From Micromonospora wenchangensis (GTDB lineage Bacteria; Actinomycetota; Actinomycetes; Mycobacteriales; Micromonosporaceae): a stretch of 64,000 nt of DNA. The stretch lies in NCBI RefSeq assembly GCF_002210435.1, contig NZ_MZMV01000010.1, positions 1 through 64,000 on the forward strand, in the 5' to 3' direction. The notes under the pieces were generated by a model. That model saw only the letters and a program-made list of their open reading frames with translations, was not told the origin of the DNA and ran no database searches. Made by a program: the position numbers and the translations under genes. Positions 1-8,639 of this stretch are shown here, piece after piece. Position 1 is the first letter of the stretch. The number at the start of each line of letters is the position of its first letter.

Positions 1-102
1 CAAAGGAAGCGAGGGTGACACGTCGGGGCGAGCCTGAAGTCACGGAGGGTGAAAAAGGGCCGATCCGGGGGCTGCCGTCGCTCAGAGTAACGAGCAGGGT
101 GG

Positions 103-1221
103 GTGCGGAAAAGCCGTCGCCGGCTACACCGACCCGTGCCTACGCTCGCGGGCATGCCTGACGCTGCCGCATCGCCGCCCGCGCCGACCGGCACCGCCGA
201 GCCGACCGGAACCACCGCACCGACCGGAACCACCGAGCCGACCGGCACCGATGAGCAGCGCCGGCCCCCGACCCCGCCCGCCCACGGCCCCTCCGCGCGG
301 TCCACCGGGCAGCCGGGGGCGGGGTGGCGCATCCGCACTGCCCGGCCGGACGACGCGCCTGGGGTGGTGGCGCTGCGGTCGCTGGTCCATCCGTACCTGG
401 TGCGGGGCGTCGCGTCGACCCGGCAGATGATCGCCCAACCGCCGCCCGAGGAGGACTGGACGGCCTGGGTGGCCGAGGCGGACGGCCTGATCGTCGGCTG
501 GGCCTCGGCCTACCGGAACGCGCACACCTCCGTGCCGGACTTCGGAGACGTCTCCACGCTGCACGTGCACCCGGAGCACCGGGGTCGGGGCATCGGCACC
601 GCGCTGCTCACCGCCGCGCTGGACCACCTGGCCGCGCTGCGGGTCCGCCGGGTGCGCACCTGGGTGCAGACCGGCTCGCTGCCGTACGCCCAACGGCACG
701 GGTTCACCCCCAGCCGGGAACTGCGCTACTCGGCGCTCGACCTGCGCCCGGCCCCGCCGGTGCCCGAGCCGCCCGCCGGGGTACGCCTGCTCCCCCTCGC
801 CGGGCTCGACCCGTACCAGGTCCACCTCCTCGACGCCGCCGCCGCGGTGGGCGAGCCGGGCGACGTGCCGGTGGACGCGACCAGCTACTCCCTGTGGCGG
901 TCGGAGTGCTGGGACAACCCGGGACTGGACCTGGAGGCCGGGACGGTGGCCGAGGTCGACGGCACGCTGGTCGCGCTGAGCCTGGTCAAGCGGGACAGCG
1001 ACCGGATGTGGTCCGACTTCACCGCGACCCGGCCGGAGTACCGGGGGCGGGGGCTGGCCCGGCTGACCAAGCAGGCCGCGCTGCACCGGGCCGCCGGTCG
1101 CGGGGTACGCACGGCCTACACCTCCAACGACGAGGCCAACGCGCCGATGCTGGCGGTCAACACCCGCCTCGGCTACCGGCCGGTGGCCTCCGCCTGGTCC
1201 TGCCTGCGCGACCTGCCCTGA
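103..1221 (+). CDS. Tandem GNAT-domain N-acetyltransferase
   Basis: Predicted acetyl-CoA-dependent N-acetyltransferase of 372 residues; the substrate cannot be told from sequence. It carries two GNAT folds: one at about residues 75-215 with the acetyl-CoA loop EHRGRGIGTALL near 160, and a second at about 230-370 with PEYRGRGLARL near 310 and the typical ending NTRLGYRP. This two-domain layout resembles MshD and aminoglycoside acetyltransferase relatives, but the mshD gene of this genome is at 30.6 kb. The first 70 residues are Pro/Thr-rich low complexity. GTG at 103 is used; an in-frame ATG at 154 is possible and would not affect the domains. Nothing recognisable lies in bases 1-102. Confidence 0.85.
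   Translation: MRKSRRRLHRPVPTLAGMPDAAASPPAPTGTAEPTGTTAPTGTTEPTGTDEQRRPPTPPAHGPSARSTGQPGAGWRIRTARPDDAPGVVALRSLVHPYLVRGVASTRQMIAQPPPEEDWTAWVAEADGLIVGWASAYRNAHTSVPDFGDVSTLHVHPEHRGRGIGTALLTAALDHLAALRVRRVRTWVQTGSLPYAQRHGFTPSRELRYSALDLRPAPPVPEPPAGVRLLPLAGLDPYQVHLLDAAAAVGEPGDVPVDATSYSLWRSECWDNPGLDLEAGTVAEVDGTLVALSLVKRDSDRMWSDFTATRPEYRGRGLARLTKQAALHRAAGRGVRTAYTSNDEANAPMLAVNTRLGYRPVASAWSCLRDLP
184..255 (+). repeat. Four tandem 18-bp repeats in a coding linker
   Basis: Four copies of an 18-bp unit starting CCGACCGG encode a PTGT(A/T)(E/A)-type hexapeptide repeat in the disordered N-terminus of the GNAT protein. Copies differ at a few bases. Such in-frame minisatellites change length between strains. 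Confidence 0.85.
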
Positions 1222-1264
1222 CCTCAGGTCCGGCCTGGCCGTCGGGCCGCCGGGCAGCCACGGG

Positions 1265-2059
1265 TCAGCTCTCCTCGATGTGCTGGCCCAGCGAGCGGCG
1301 GGCGAGCAGCGCCGCCCCGGCGACGGCGGCCGGCATCACCAGCACCGCACCGAGCGGGATCAGGAAGCACAGGAAGACCGCCACGCCGAAGCCGAGCGAG
1401 GTGGCCCGGTCGGCCTTCAGCCGGGCCCGCCGGTCCGGCAGCCGCAGCCCGCGCCGGGAGAACGGCGCACCGACCAGCTCCACGGCGAGCAGCCAGCCGC
1501 CCACCGCCGCGCCGACCACCGGTACCACGGTCTGCCCGACCACCGGGATGAACCCGGCCAGGAACAGCGGGATGCCGAACAGCACCGAGAGCCCGACCAG
1601 CCGGAGCGAGTCGACGATGCTGCGCCGCAACGACGCCCCGAACGGCACCTCCACCGCGCCGGGGGTGCCGCCGAGGCGGTCCTCCACCCGCTCGGAGATC
1701 TTCTCGTAGAACGGGTCGCCGATGACCAGGGTGACCGCGGTGAACCCGACCACGGTGAGCAATCCGCCGAGCCCGAGGAAGGCCAGCCCGGCGATCACCC
1801 GGACCAGGCTGCGCGGGGTGTCCGACCAGTCGTCGGCGAACGGGGTCACCCACGCCGCCAGCTCGTCCACGAAGTAGATCAGGGTGGCGAACGCGGCGAC
1901 GAAGAGCGCGGCGGACAGCAGCGCCGGCACCACGCCCAGCAGCATCAGTCCCGGGCTGCGGACGTACAGGCCGAGGCCGCGCAGGAGCAGGCCCACGCCG
2001 CCGAAGAAGCGACGGGTGGCGCCGGTCACCGGCGCGGCGATCGTACGGGGTCCGTTCAC
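1265..2059 (-). CDS. EI24/CysZ-like integral membrane protein
   Basis: Membrane protein of 264 residues with about four to six hydrophobic segments and the features of the EI24 domain family, which includes E. coli CysZ (sulfate uptake) and eukaryotic EI24. The N-terminus has the FFGGVGLLLRGLGLYVRSPGLM region typical of actinobacterial members, and the middle carries the GDPFYEKISERVE stretch conserved in the family. The start is GTG at 2059 (VNGPRTIAAP), because upstream codons in frame give unlikely sequence overlapping the divergent WYL gene. Sulfate transport is only a family suggestion; actinobacterial members are uncharacterised. Confidence 0.85.
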   Translation of the reverse strand: MNGPRTIAAPVTGATRRFFGGVGLLLRGLGLYVRSPGLMLLGVVPALLSAALFVAAFATLIYFVDELAAWVTPFADDWSDTPRSLVRVIAGLAFLGLGGLLTVVGFTAVTLVIGDPFYEKISERVEDRLGGTPGAVEVPFGASLRRSIVDSLRLVGLSVLFGIPLFLAGFIPVVGQTVVPVVGAAVGGWLLAVELVGAPFSRRGLRLPDRRARLKADRATSLGFGVAVFLCFLIPLGAVLVMPAAVAGAALLARRSLGQHIEES

Positions 2060-2143
2060 GACCGCAGAGCCTATCGGCCGCACACCATCGCCACCGGACA
2101 CCCGGTGGCGTCGCGCGCCGGGCCGGGCCGGCAGGATGCAGGG

Positions 2144-3139
2144 GTGCGGGCGTCCCGGTTGATCTCCCTGGTACTGCTGTTGCAGTCCCGGGAGACGATG
2201 ACCGCCGCCGAACTCGCCCGGGAGCTGGAGGTGTCCGAGCGGACCGTCTACCGGGACGTGCTGGCGCTGTCCGCCGCCGGGGTGCCGGTCTACGCCGACC
2301 GGGGACGGGCCGGCGGGTACCGGCTGCTCGGCGGCTACCGGACCCGGCTGACCGGGCTGACCCGCGACGAGGCCGAGGCGCTCTTCCTCGCCGGGCTCCC
2401 CGGCCCCGCCGGTGACCTGGGGTTGGCCGACGCGGTGGCGTCCGCCGAGCTGAAGGTGCTCGCCGCGTTGCCGCCGAGCCTGCGCGACGCCCCGGCCCGC
2501 ACCGGGCAACGGTTCCACCTGGACGTGCCCGGCTGGTTCCGGGAGTCCACCCCGCCCCGCTGGCTGACCGGGCTGGCCCGCGCGGTGTGGCGGGACGGGG
2601 TGGTGGTGCTGCGGTACCGGCGCGGCGAACGGGAGGTGACCCGCCGGGTCGAGCCGTACGGGCTGGTGCTCAAGAGCGGCACCTGGTATCTCGTCGGCCG
2701 GGTCGGTGACGCGATGCGTACCTACCGGGTGGACCGGGTGGTCGACGTCGTGCCCGACCCGGCGACGTTCGTCCGCGACGACGGTTTCGACCTGGGCGGC
2801 TACTGGCGGGAGCAGGCCGAGGCGTTCCTGCGGGGCATGCTCGCCGAGCGGGTCACCGTCCGGGTCAGCCCCGTCGGCCTGCGCCGGCTGCGGTTCCTCG
2901 CCGACACCCCCTTCGCGTACGAGGAGGCGCTGGCCGCCGCCGGGGCACCCGACGGGCAGGGGTGGGTGGTGACCCGGCTGCCCGTCGAATCCGTCGAGGT
3001 GGCGTACATCCAGCTGCTCGGCTTCGGCCCGGAGGCGGAGGTGCTCGACCCGCCGGAGCTGCGGGCCCGCCTGGTCGACGCGGCGGCCCGCTCAGCCGCC
3101 CTCTACGGCGTCGCCCCGGCATCCCCGGATCAGCGGTAG
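2144..3139 (+). CDS. WYL-domain helix-turn-helix transcriptional regulator
   Basis: DNA-binding regulator of 331 residues. An N-terminal DeoR-type winged helix (residues 1-60, with ELEVSERTVYRDVLALSAAG as the recognition region) is followed by a WYL domain (about 140-230; GTWYLVGRVGDAMRTYRVDR) and a C-terminal WCX extension. The WYL domain is a ligand- or nucleic-acid-sensing fold. GTG at 2144 fits the family start. Divergent from the EI24 gene (85 bp apart), so either could be a target. Its 3' end overlaps the convergent SDR gene by 10 bp. Confidence 0.9.
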   Translation: MRASRLISLVLLLQSRETMTAAELARELEVSERTVYRDVLALSAAGVPVYADRGRAGGYRLLGGYRTRLTGLTRDEAEALFLAGLPGPAGDLGLADAVASAELKVLAALPPSLRDAPARTGQRFHLDVPGWFRESTPPRWLTGLARAVWRDGVVVLRYRRGEREVTRRVEPYGLVLKSGTWYLVGRVGDAMRTYRVDRVVDVVPDPATFVRDDGFDLGGYWREQAEAFLRGMLAERVTVRVSPVGLRRLRFLADTPFAYEEALAAAGAPDGQGWVVTRLPVESVEVAYIQLLGFGPEAEVLDPPELRARLVDAAARSAALYGVAPASPDQR

Positions 3140-4047
3140 CCGGTGGGGTCGGCGGGCCGGTCCGCCTCGACCACCTCGCTGAGGTAACGGAAGGCGTCCG
3201 GGCGGCTGCCGTCGAGGTCGGTGAAGCCGTACACCTGGGCCAGTTCGCCGGCCGAGACGGACGCCTGGTTCCAGCGGGCCCGGTCGGCGTCGGCGGCCAG
3301 GGCGACGACCGCGCGCCCGACGAAGGCCGGCGTCTCCGAGATCACGAAGTGCGGGTCCTTCGCCGCACCGTCGCGCCAGGTCTCCTCGGTCACCCCGAAG
3401 TGCTCCAGCATCGCCTCGGACCGGATCCAGCCGGGGGTGAGCGCCACGGCGGTGCACCCGTGCGGTGCCAGTTCGTGCCCCCAGCTGTACGCGAGCCGGG
3501 TCACCGACACCTTCGCCAGGTCGTAGAAGACGGACAGCCGGTAGTGCGTGTCGTTGTACGCCCGGGTGCCGTCGCCGATCTCGACGACCAGCCCGCCGGG
3601 GCGACGGATCAGCAGCGGCAGCGCGAAGTGGCTGGTGACGATGTGGGTGTCCACCGCCAGCCGCAGGGTGTGGAACCCGGCCTCCAGCGGCTGCTCCCAG
3701 ACCGGCTTGTCCCAGGTGATCAGCGGGTCGGCCCCCCACACGTCGTTGACCAGCACGTCGAGCCGGCCCTGTTCGGCGTCGATCCGGGCCACCAGGTCGC
3801 GTACCTGCTCGGGCACGAGGTGGTCGACCCGGACCGCGATGCCGGTGCCACCGGCGGCGGTGACCAGCTCGGCGGTCTCCTCGATGGTCTCGGGACGGTC
3901 CAGCTCGGAGCGGCCGGCCCGGCTGCTGCGGCCGGTGGCGTAGACCGTCGCCCCGGCCGCGCCGAGCTGGATGGCGATCTGCCGGCCCGCGCCCCGCGTC
4001 GCGCCGGCCACCAGCGCGACCTTTCCGTCCAACGGTGTCGTCGTCAT
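3130..4047 (-). CDS. SDR family NAD(P)-dependent oxidoreductase
   Basis: Short-chain dehydrogenase/reductase of 305 residues, likely cytosolic; substrate unknown. The Rossmann motif is at 15-21 (GATRGAG), NDVWG at 101-105 stands in for the usual NNAG, and the catalytic pair is Tyr175/Lys179 (YDLAK). Ala-Thr-Gly-Arg at 37-40 after the second strand suggests NADP preference. Slightly longer than the 250-residue core, with a C-terminal extension. ATG at 4047 chosen because the upstream 26 codons overlap the divergent gene's promoter. The 3' end overlaps the WYL gene. Confidence 0.88.
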   Translation of the reverse strand: MTTTPLDGKVALVAGATRGAGRQIAIQLGAAGATVYATGRSSRAGRSELDRPETIEETAELVTAAGGTGIAVRVDHLVPEQVRDLVARIDAEQGRLDVLVNDVWGADPLITWDKPVWEQPLEAGFHTLRLAVDTHIVTSHFALPLLIRRPGGLVVEIGDGTRAYNDTHYRLSVFYDLAKVSVTRLAYSWGHELAPHGCTAVALTPGWIRSEAMLEHFGVTEETWRDGAAKDPHFVISETPAFVGRAVVALAADADRARWNQASVSAGELAQVYGFTDLDGSRPDAFRYLSEVVEADRPADPTGYR

Positions 4048-4123
4048 ACCGTCGAGGGTGTCAGTGATACCTGACAACCGAAGTCCGGTTTCGCGTACCG
4101 GTTCGATCCGGCATGCTCCCGGC

Positions 4124-4816
4124 ATGCACCTGCTGCTCTCCGGGATCGTCGGTTCGGTCGCCTACGGGCTGGCCGGCCCCGGCTCGGACGTCGACCGGAT
4201 CGGCGTCTTCGCCGCCCCGACGGTCGCCTTCCACGGCCTGCGGCCGCCCCGGGAGTCGGTGGTCACCACCGACCCGGACGTCACCCTGCACGAGGCCGGC
4301 AAGTACGCCCGGCTGGCGTTGAGCGGCAACCCGACGGCCACCGAGCTGATCTGGCTGCCCGACGACTGCTACGAGACCCGCACCGAACTCGGTGACCGCC
4401 TGATCGCCATCCGGTCGGCGTTCCTCAGCGCACCACGCGTCCGCGACGCCTACCTCGGGTACGCGAGCCAGCAGTTCCGCAAGCTGACCACCCGCGACGC
4501 GACGGTGGGCGGCCGACGCCGCTCGGCCAAGCACGCCCGGCACCTGGCCCGGCTGCTGCACCAGGGGCGCACCCTCTACGCCACCGGCGTGCTGGAGATC
4601 CGGCTGGCGGACCCGCAGTGGTTCCGGGCGTTCGGCGAGCGGGTCGCGGGCGGCGCGCTGGCCGAGGCGCAGGCACTTGTCGCCGAGGCGGAACGGGACT
4701 TCGACCGGCTCCGCACCCCGCTGCCCGACCGGCCCGACGAGGCCACCGTGGAACGCTGGCTGCGTGCCGTCCGCGCCGCCCACCTGCCGACGGCGGACGC
4801 CGACGTCAGTCGTTGA
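4124..4816 (+). CDS. Nucleotidyltransferase-superfamily protein (YcgL-like)
   Basis: Protein of 230 residues with the pol-beta nucleotidyltransferase signature at its very N-terminus: G-S-x-A-Y-G-L at 10-16, followed by metal-binding acids in GSDVDRIGVF (Asp22, Asp24). The helical C-terminal half matches the predicted nucleotidyltransferase group typified by B. subtilis YcgL. The biological substrate is not known. Starts at ATG 4124, 76 bp from the divergent SDR gene. Its last 11 bp overlap the convergent hydrolase gene. Confidence 0.8.
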   Translation: MHLLLSGIVGSVAYGLAGPGSDVDRIGVFAAPTVAFHGLRPPRESVVTTDPDVTLHEAGKYARLALSGNPTATELIWLPDDCYETRTELGDRLIAIRSAFLSAPRVRDAYLGYASQQFRKLTTRDATVGGRRRSAKHARHLARLLHQGRTLYATGVLEIRLADPQWFRAFGERVAGGALAEAQALVAEAERDFDRLRTPLPDRPDEATVERWLRAVRAAHLPTADADVSR

Positions 4817-5693
4817 GGAAGGTGGAGATCCGGTCCCGCAGGTCGGCGCGGTCGGTCCAGGCGAACCCGGGACGGTCGTAGACGTGCAGGGTCGCCTGCG
4901 GCAGCGCGTCGGCCAGCTCGGCGGCGATGTGGGTGGGGTGCAGGTCGTCGCCGACGCAGCCGATCACCAGGGCCGGGGCGGTCACCCCGGCCAGGGCGGC
5001 GAGGTCTGCCAGCGGGGACTGCTCCGGCAGGTCGACCAGGCCGGTGGCGAGCCCGTCGCGGAGCAACTGGTCGAGCCGCTGGCGCAGGTAGGCCCAGCCG
5101 GCCGGGGTGTTACGGACCGACGGCGGCAATTCCAGGGCGACCACGTCCGCCACGGCCGAGGCGTCCCCGCCGGACACCGCCTCCAGCAGGTCGGCGAGCC
5201 GCTGCTGGGCGATCGGGCCACGCGGCCGGTCGAGGACGGCGGGGAGCAGGAAGACCAGTTTCTCGAACCGGTCCGGGCTCTCGGCGAGCAGCCGGCACAG
5301 CGCGCCCGCGCCGAGGCTGGCCCCGAACGCCCGGGTGGCACCACTGAGATCCGCCACCGCCCGCAGGTCACGGGCCAGGTCGAGGTAGCTCCACGGGCCG
5401 GGCGGCGCGTCGGAGCGGCCGTGCCCCCGGAACTGGAAGAAGACCCGGCGACCGGCTACCGCGCTGCCGAACGGGCGGGTGGTGGCGATGCCGTTGCCGA
5501 ACCCGTGCGCGAACACGGTGACCGGGTCACCGACGCCGGTCACCAGCCGTTCCAGCTGCACGTCGTGCGGGGTGGCGACCAGCTCGGTCTCCGGCTCCGG
5601 CAGGGCGGGTCGCCCGGTACGCGGCGCCCCGGGCCCCGGGCCCCAGGTGCGGGGTCCGCCGTCCGGTGGTGGCGGCCAGCGGAAACCCCTCAC
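4806..5693 (-). CDS. Alpha/beta hydrolase
   Basis: Predicted serine hydrolase of 295 residues. The oxyanion region HGFGNG is at 63-68, GHGRSDAPPGPW at about 90-101, and the nucleophile elbow is GASLG with Ser126. The first 35 residues are a Pro/Gly-rich extension. GTG at 5693 is supported by a 4-bp GTGA overlap with the stop codon of the upstream DUF2516 gene, pointing to translational coupling. Lipase, esterase or haloperoxidase-like activity cannot be separated by sequence. Confidence 0.85.
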   Translation of the reverse strand: MRGFRWPPPPDGGPRTWGPGPGAPRTGRPALPEPETELVATPHDVQLERLVTGVGDPVTVFAHGFGNGIATTRPFGSAVAGRRVFFQFRGHGRSDAPPGPWSYLDLARDLRAVADLSGATRAFGASLGAGALCRLLAESPDRFEKLVFLLPAVLDRPRGPIAQQRLADLLEAVSGGDASAVADVVALELPPSVRNTPAGWAYLRQRLDQLLRDGLATGLVDLPEQSPLADLAALAGVTAPALVIGCVGDDLHPTHIAAELADALPQATLHVYDRPGFAWTDRADLRDRISTFLND

Positions 5694-6016
5694 CAGAACC
5701 CTTTGCCGTCGTGCAGGTCGCGCAGCCCCACCCGGACGTCGAGCAGGTAGATCAGGCCGGCCGCGATGCCGATCAGCCCGAAGATGCTCAGCGCGCCGAA
5801 ACCGAGCAGGGTGAGCAACATGCAGACGGCGAGGATCGCGATCCAGCCACCCTTGGGGAGGGTCCCGATCGCCGGGAAGGCGTCCGAGCGCTGGGTGAAC
5901 GCGTGCACCAGCGAGATGCCCTGCACCGCCAGTGCGAACACGAGCAGGACCAGGTCGATCACGTAGACGAGGTGGAACACGAAGATCGGCGCGGCGATGG
6001 CCATGTCGGCCAGCAT
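5690..6016 (-). CDS. DUF2516 family small membrane protein
   Basis: Membrane protein of 108 residues with three hydrophobic segments (about 7-30, 53-70, 74-96) and a charged loop FTQRSDAFPAIGTLPKGGW between the first two, matching the DUF2516 family. It follows the HbhA-like gene, as Rv0476 follows hbhA (Rv0475) in M. tuberculosis, and is coupled to the downstream hydrolase by a GTGA overlap. Function unknown. The start could be ATG 6016 or ATG 6004. Confidence 0.85.
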   Translation of the reverse strand: MLADMAIAAPIFVFHLVYVIDLVLLVFALAVQGISLVHAFTQRSDAFPAIGTLPKGGWIAILAVCMLLTLLGFGALSIFGLIGIAAGLIYLLDVRVGLRDLHDGKGFW

Positions 6017-6074
6017 ATGCCGACGGCCCCGGAAACGTCGGTCAGGACGCCCCCGGGGCCGGTGTCGGCGACTG

Positions 6075-6905
6075 TCACTCGGCGGTCGGGCGGGTCCGCT
6101 TCGTGGTCTTCGGCTTCGCCGCCGTACCGGTCGCGGTCGACCCGGTCGCCGCCGGCTTGGTGGCCTTGGCGGCCTTGCTGACCCGGGTACGGGTGGTCTT
6201 GGCGGCGGCCGGCTTGGCCTCGACGACCTCGGCCACGTCCGCCGGGGTCGGCGTGTGGTCGGCGGCGGCCCCGCCCGAAGGGCCGGTGGTCACGGTGTCG
6301 GAGGGGCCGGTGGTCACGGTGTCCGCCGGGCCGGTCGTGGTGTCCGCCGTGGTCCCGGTGCGCACGGTGGCGTCGGTCGCCTCGATGTCGGCGTTGACGG
6401 TGTCGGCGGCCTCCAGCACCCCGGCACCGACCACCCGCTCACCCCGGGCGATCAACGCGCCGTACGCGGCCAGCGCGCGCTCCTGGGCCGCCTGCGCCCC
6501 GGCGACGACGACGGCGGCGTTGCGGGTGGCGGCACCGCGCAGCCGGTCCAGGTCCAGTTCGGCCCGGAGCTTGTCCAGGTCCAGCTCGGTGCGCAGCTTG
6601 TCCAGGTTCAGCTCGGCGCGGAGCTTGTCCAGGTTCAGCTCGGTCGGGGCGACCCGCTCGCGCAGGCCGGTGGCGGTCAGGTTGGCGGTGCGGAACGTCT
6701 CGGTGGCCTTCTGCCGCAGCTCGACCCCGGTGACGACGGCCCGGCCGCCCAGCTCGGCGACGACCCTGGTGCCGTCGGCGACGACCCGGTTGCCCAGCTC
6801 GGTCGCGACGGTGGGCAGCTTGCGCAGCTGCTGGTACGCCAGCTCGCCGGCACCGGCGGCGGCGTAGAGCGGGGCAGGGATGCGGTTGGTCTTCGGCTGG
6901 GTCAT
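6075..6905 (-). CDS. HbhA-like coiled-coil protein with Lys/Ala-rich tail
   Basis: Protein of 276 residues in the position of heparin-binding hemagglutinin (Rv0475). The N-terminus (PAPLYAAAGAGELAYQQLRK) resembles the start of HbhA, the middle is amphipathic helix with four 9-residue repeats of ELNLDKLRA type (about residues 89-124), and the C-terminus (about 245-276) is rich in Lys, Ala, Thr and Pro like the adhesin tail of HbhA. A central acidic/Thr-rich linker (TVTTGPSDTVTTGP) is disordered. ATG 6905 overlaps the XRE stop by 4 bp (ATGA). Mycobacterial HbhA binds heparan sulfate and affects envelope and lipid inclusions; in a soil actinomycete an envelope or lipid role is more likely than adhesion to host cells. 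Confidence 0.75.
   Translation of the reverse strand: MTQPKTNRIPAPLYAAAGAGELAYQQLRKLPTVATELGNRVVADGTRVVAELGGRAVVTGVELRQKATETFRTANLTATGLRERVAPTELNLDKLRAELNLDKLRTELDLDKLRAELDLDRLRGAATRNAAVVVAGAQAAQERALAAYGALIARGERVVGAGVLEAADTVNADIEATDATVRTGTTADTTTGPADTVTTGPSDTVTTGPSGGAAADHTPTPADVAEVVEAKPAAAKTTRTRVSKAAKATKPAATGSTATGTAAKPKTTKRTRPTAE
6534..6641 (-). repeat. Four tandem 27-bp repeats in the hbhA-like gene
   Basis: Four head-to-tail 27-bp units encode E-L-(N/D)-L-D-(K/R)-L-R-(A/T/G). Nine residues is not a heptad, so leucines drift around the helix by about 180 degrees over two units, unlike a classical coiled coil. Confidence 0.9.
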
Positions 6906-7723
6906 GACAACTCCTCCTCGGCCGCTCCGACGGCCCTGCTGGTGCTGGTCGTGGGTGCGGCGTCCGCCCGGTCGGTGCGGGTGCCGGTGGTGGGTGCGGG
7001 GTCCGCCCCGGTGGCCGGGGACCGCGGTGCCGTCGCGGCGTCGGCGGCGCTGCCCGGGGCGGGGGCGGTGCCCGCCTCGGTGCGGGCGACCGATTCCAGG
7101 ACGGCCTCGGTCGGGGTGCCCTCCGGGGTGACCGGGCCGGTGGCCGCCGGGGTGATCCCGGCTGCCGCCTCGGTCGGCACGGCCGGCGCGGAGGGGCCGC
7201 CCGCCGGGGCCGGGGTGTCCGGCCGGTCCGCCACGGCGGCGGTCCGGTCGGTGACGACCGGCTGATCGGTGACGGCGGCCCCGTCGGTGACGGCCGGCGC
7301 GTCGGGTGCACCGGTGGGCCCGGCCGGGGCCACCGGCTCGTCCTCGGCGGACGGGTTGGCGGCGGCTTCGGCCTCGGCCAGGCGGGTGTTCTCCCGGCGG
7401 AAGGTCTCGTAGATCTGGCTGAGCGACTGTTTCTGGGCCATCGTGAGGTCGGGGTCGACCGCGATGGCGGCGAGCACCCCCTGGCCCTCCTTGTCGTCGA
7501 GCAGCCCGGCCCGCAGGTACATCGCCGGGGTGGAGACCCGCAGTGCGCTGGCGAGTTGCTGGAGCACCTCGGCGCTGGGCTTGCGCAGGCCCCGCTCGAT
7601 CTGGCTGAGGTAGGGGTTGCTCACCCCCGCCTGCTCGGCGAGTTGGCGGAGCGAGATCTTGGCGTTCCGCCGCAGGTCACGGATGAATCCGCCGACGTCG
7701 GGTAGATCCTTGGGTGCGGCCAT
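6902..7723 (-). CDS. XRE-family transcriptional regulator (Rv0474-like)
   Basis: Regulator of 273 residues. An XRE helix-turn-helix lies at about 10-65 (ISLRQLAEQAGVSNPYLSQI then ERGLRKPS), followed by a conserved helical segment to about residue 115 (DLTMAQKQSLSQIYETFRREN), then a roughly 155-residue Ala/Pro/Thr-rich tail of low complexity that orthologues such as the shorter Rv0474 lack. ATG 7723 is used. First gene of a coupled operon with the HbhA-like and DUF2516 genes. Four phased hexamers just upstream are a candidate autoregulatory operator. Confidence 0.88.
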   Translation of the reverse strand: MAAPKDLPDVGGFIRDLRRNAKISLRQLAEQAGVSNPYLSQIERGLRKPSAEVLQQLASALRVSTPAMYLRAGLLDDKEGQGVLAAIAVDPDLTMAQKQSLSQIYETFRRENTRLAEAEAAANPSAEDEPVAPAGPTGAPDAPAVTDGAAVTDQPVVTDRTAAVADRPDTPAPAGGPSAPAVPTEAAAGITPAATGPVTPEGTPTEAVLESVARTEAGTAPAPGSAADAATAPRSPATGADPAPTTGTRTDRADAAPTTSTSRAVGAAEEELS

Positions 7724-7744
7724 ACCCCAACCGTAGTCCGCACT

Positions 7745-7781
7745 GCTAGCTCCAGCAAGCAAAACGCTAGCCAGAGTTAGC
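7745..7781. promoter_or_regulatory. Array of four phased hexamer boxes (putative operator)
   Basis: Between the XRE gene (start 7723, minus strand) and a divergent hydrolase (start 7835) there are four related hexamers at 7745 (GCTAGC), 7755 (GCAAGC), 7766 (GCTAGC) and 7776 (GTTAGC). The spacing of 10, 11 and 10 bp puts all four on one face of the helix. The stretch is AT-richer than its surroundings. Cooperative binding by the XRE protein is inferred, not shown. Confidence 0.55.
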
Positions 7782-7834
7782 GAGGTAACAAACCGCGTTG
7801 CGGCACCCGATGTCCGGTCCGTACCTTGCACGGC

Positions 7835-8635
7835 GTGACCACGAACATCGCCGTCAACGGCACCACCCTGGGGTACGACGAAGCGGGCAGCGGCAGCCCG
7901 GTGCTCCTGCTGCACGCGGGGATCTCCGACCGGCGGATGTGGCACGGCGTACGGGACGTCCTCGCCGACCGGCACCGGGTGATCTGCCTGGACCTGCGGG
8001 GCTACGGGGACTCCGCGCTGCCGCCGGAGTCCTTCGCCCACCACGACGACGTCCGGGCGGTGCTGGACGCCCTCGGCATCGCGCGGGCCGCCCTGGTCGG
8101 CTGCTCGTTCGGCGGGGCGGTGGCGATCGACACCGCGCTGGCGTACCCGCAGCGGGTGTCGGCGCTGGCGCTGTTCGGCACCGCCGTCTCCGGGCACGAG
8201 TGGTCCGAGCAGACCGAGGAGTTGTGGGACACCCTGGTCGGCGAGGTCGACGAGGCGGATCTCGCGGCGAGCGCGGCAGGTGAGGTGCGGTTCTGGGTGG
8301 TCGGGCCGTACCGCCGCCCGGAGGACCTGGACCCGGCGTTCATCGCCGCCGCCGAGGAGTCCGACCGCCGGGCCCTCGCCGCCGAGCAGGCGCTGAGCGC
8401 GGTGGACGTCGTCGAACTCGACCCGCCCGCCATCGACCGGCTCGGCGAGCTGCGGATGCCGGTGCTGGTCACCGCCGGCGCCGTCGACATCCCGGACATC
8501 ATCCGGCTGGCCGACCGGATCGCCGCCGAGGCCCCGGACGCCCGCCGCCTCCCCGACGTGCCCGACGCGGCCCACCTGGTCCCGCTGGAACGCCCGGCCC
8601 CGGTCGCCGACGCCCTCCGCGCCTTCCTCCCCTGA
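7835..8635 (+). CDS. Alpha/beta hydrolase
   Basis: Predicted serine hydrolase of 266 residues with a full catalytic triad visible: nucleophile Ser91 in GCSFGG, Asp218 in AVDIPD, His247 in DAAHLVP. The oxyanion region is LLLHAGISDRRMW. It resembles enol-lactone hydrolase and haloperoxidase-like enzymes, but the substrate is unknown. GTG 7835 preferred over an in-frame TTG at 7826. Divergent from the XRE operon and shares its promoter region. Confidence 0.87.
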   Translation: MTTNIAVNGTTLGYDEAGSGSPVLLLHAGISDRRMWHGVRDVLADRHRVICLDLRGYGDSALPPESFAHHDDVRAVLDALGIARAALVGCSFGGAVAIDTALAYPQRVSALALFGTAVSGHEWSEQTEELWDTLVGEVDEADLAASAAGEVRFWVVGPYRRPEDLDPAFIAAAEESDRRALAAEQALSAVDVVELDPPAIDRLGELRMPVLVTAGAVDIPDIIRLADRIAAEAPDARRLPDVPDAAHLVPLERPAPVADALRAFLP

Positions 8636-8639
8636 CCAC

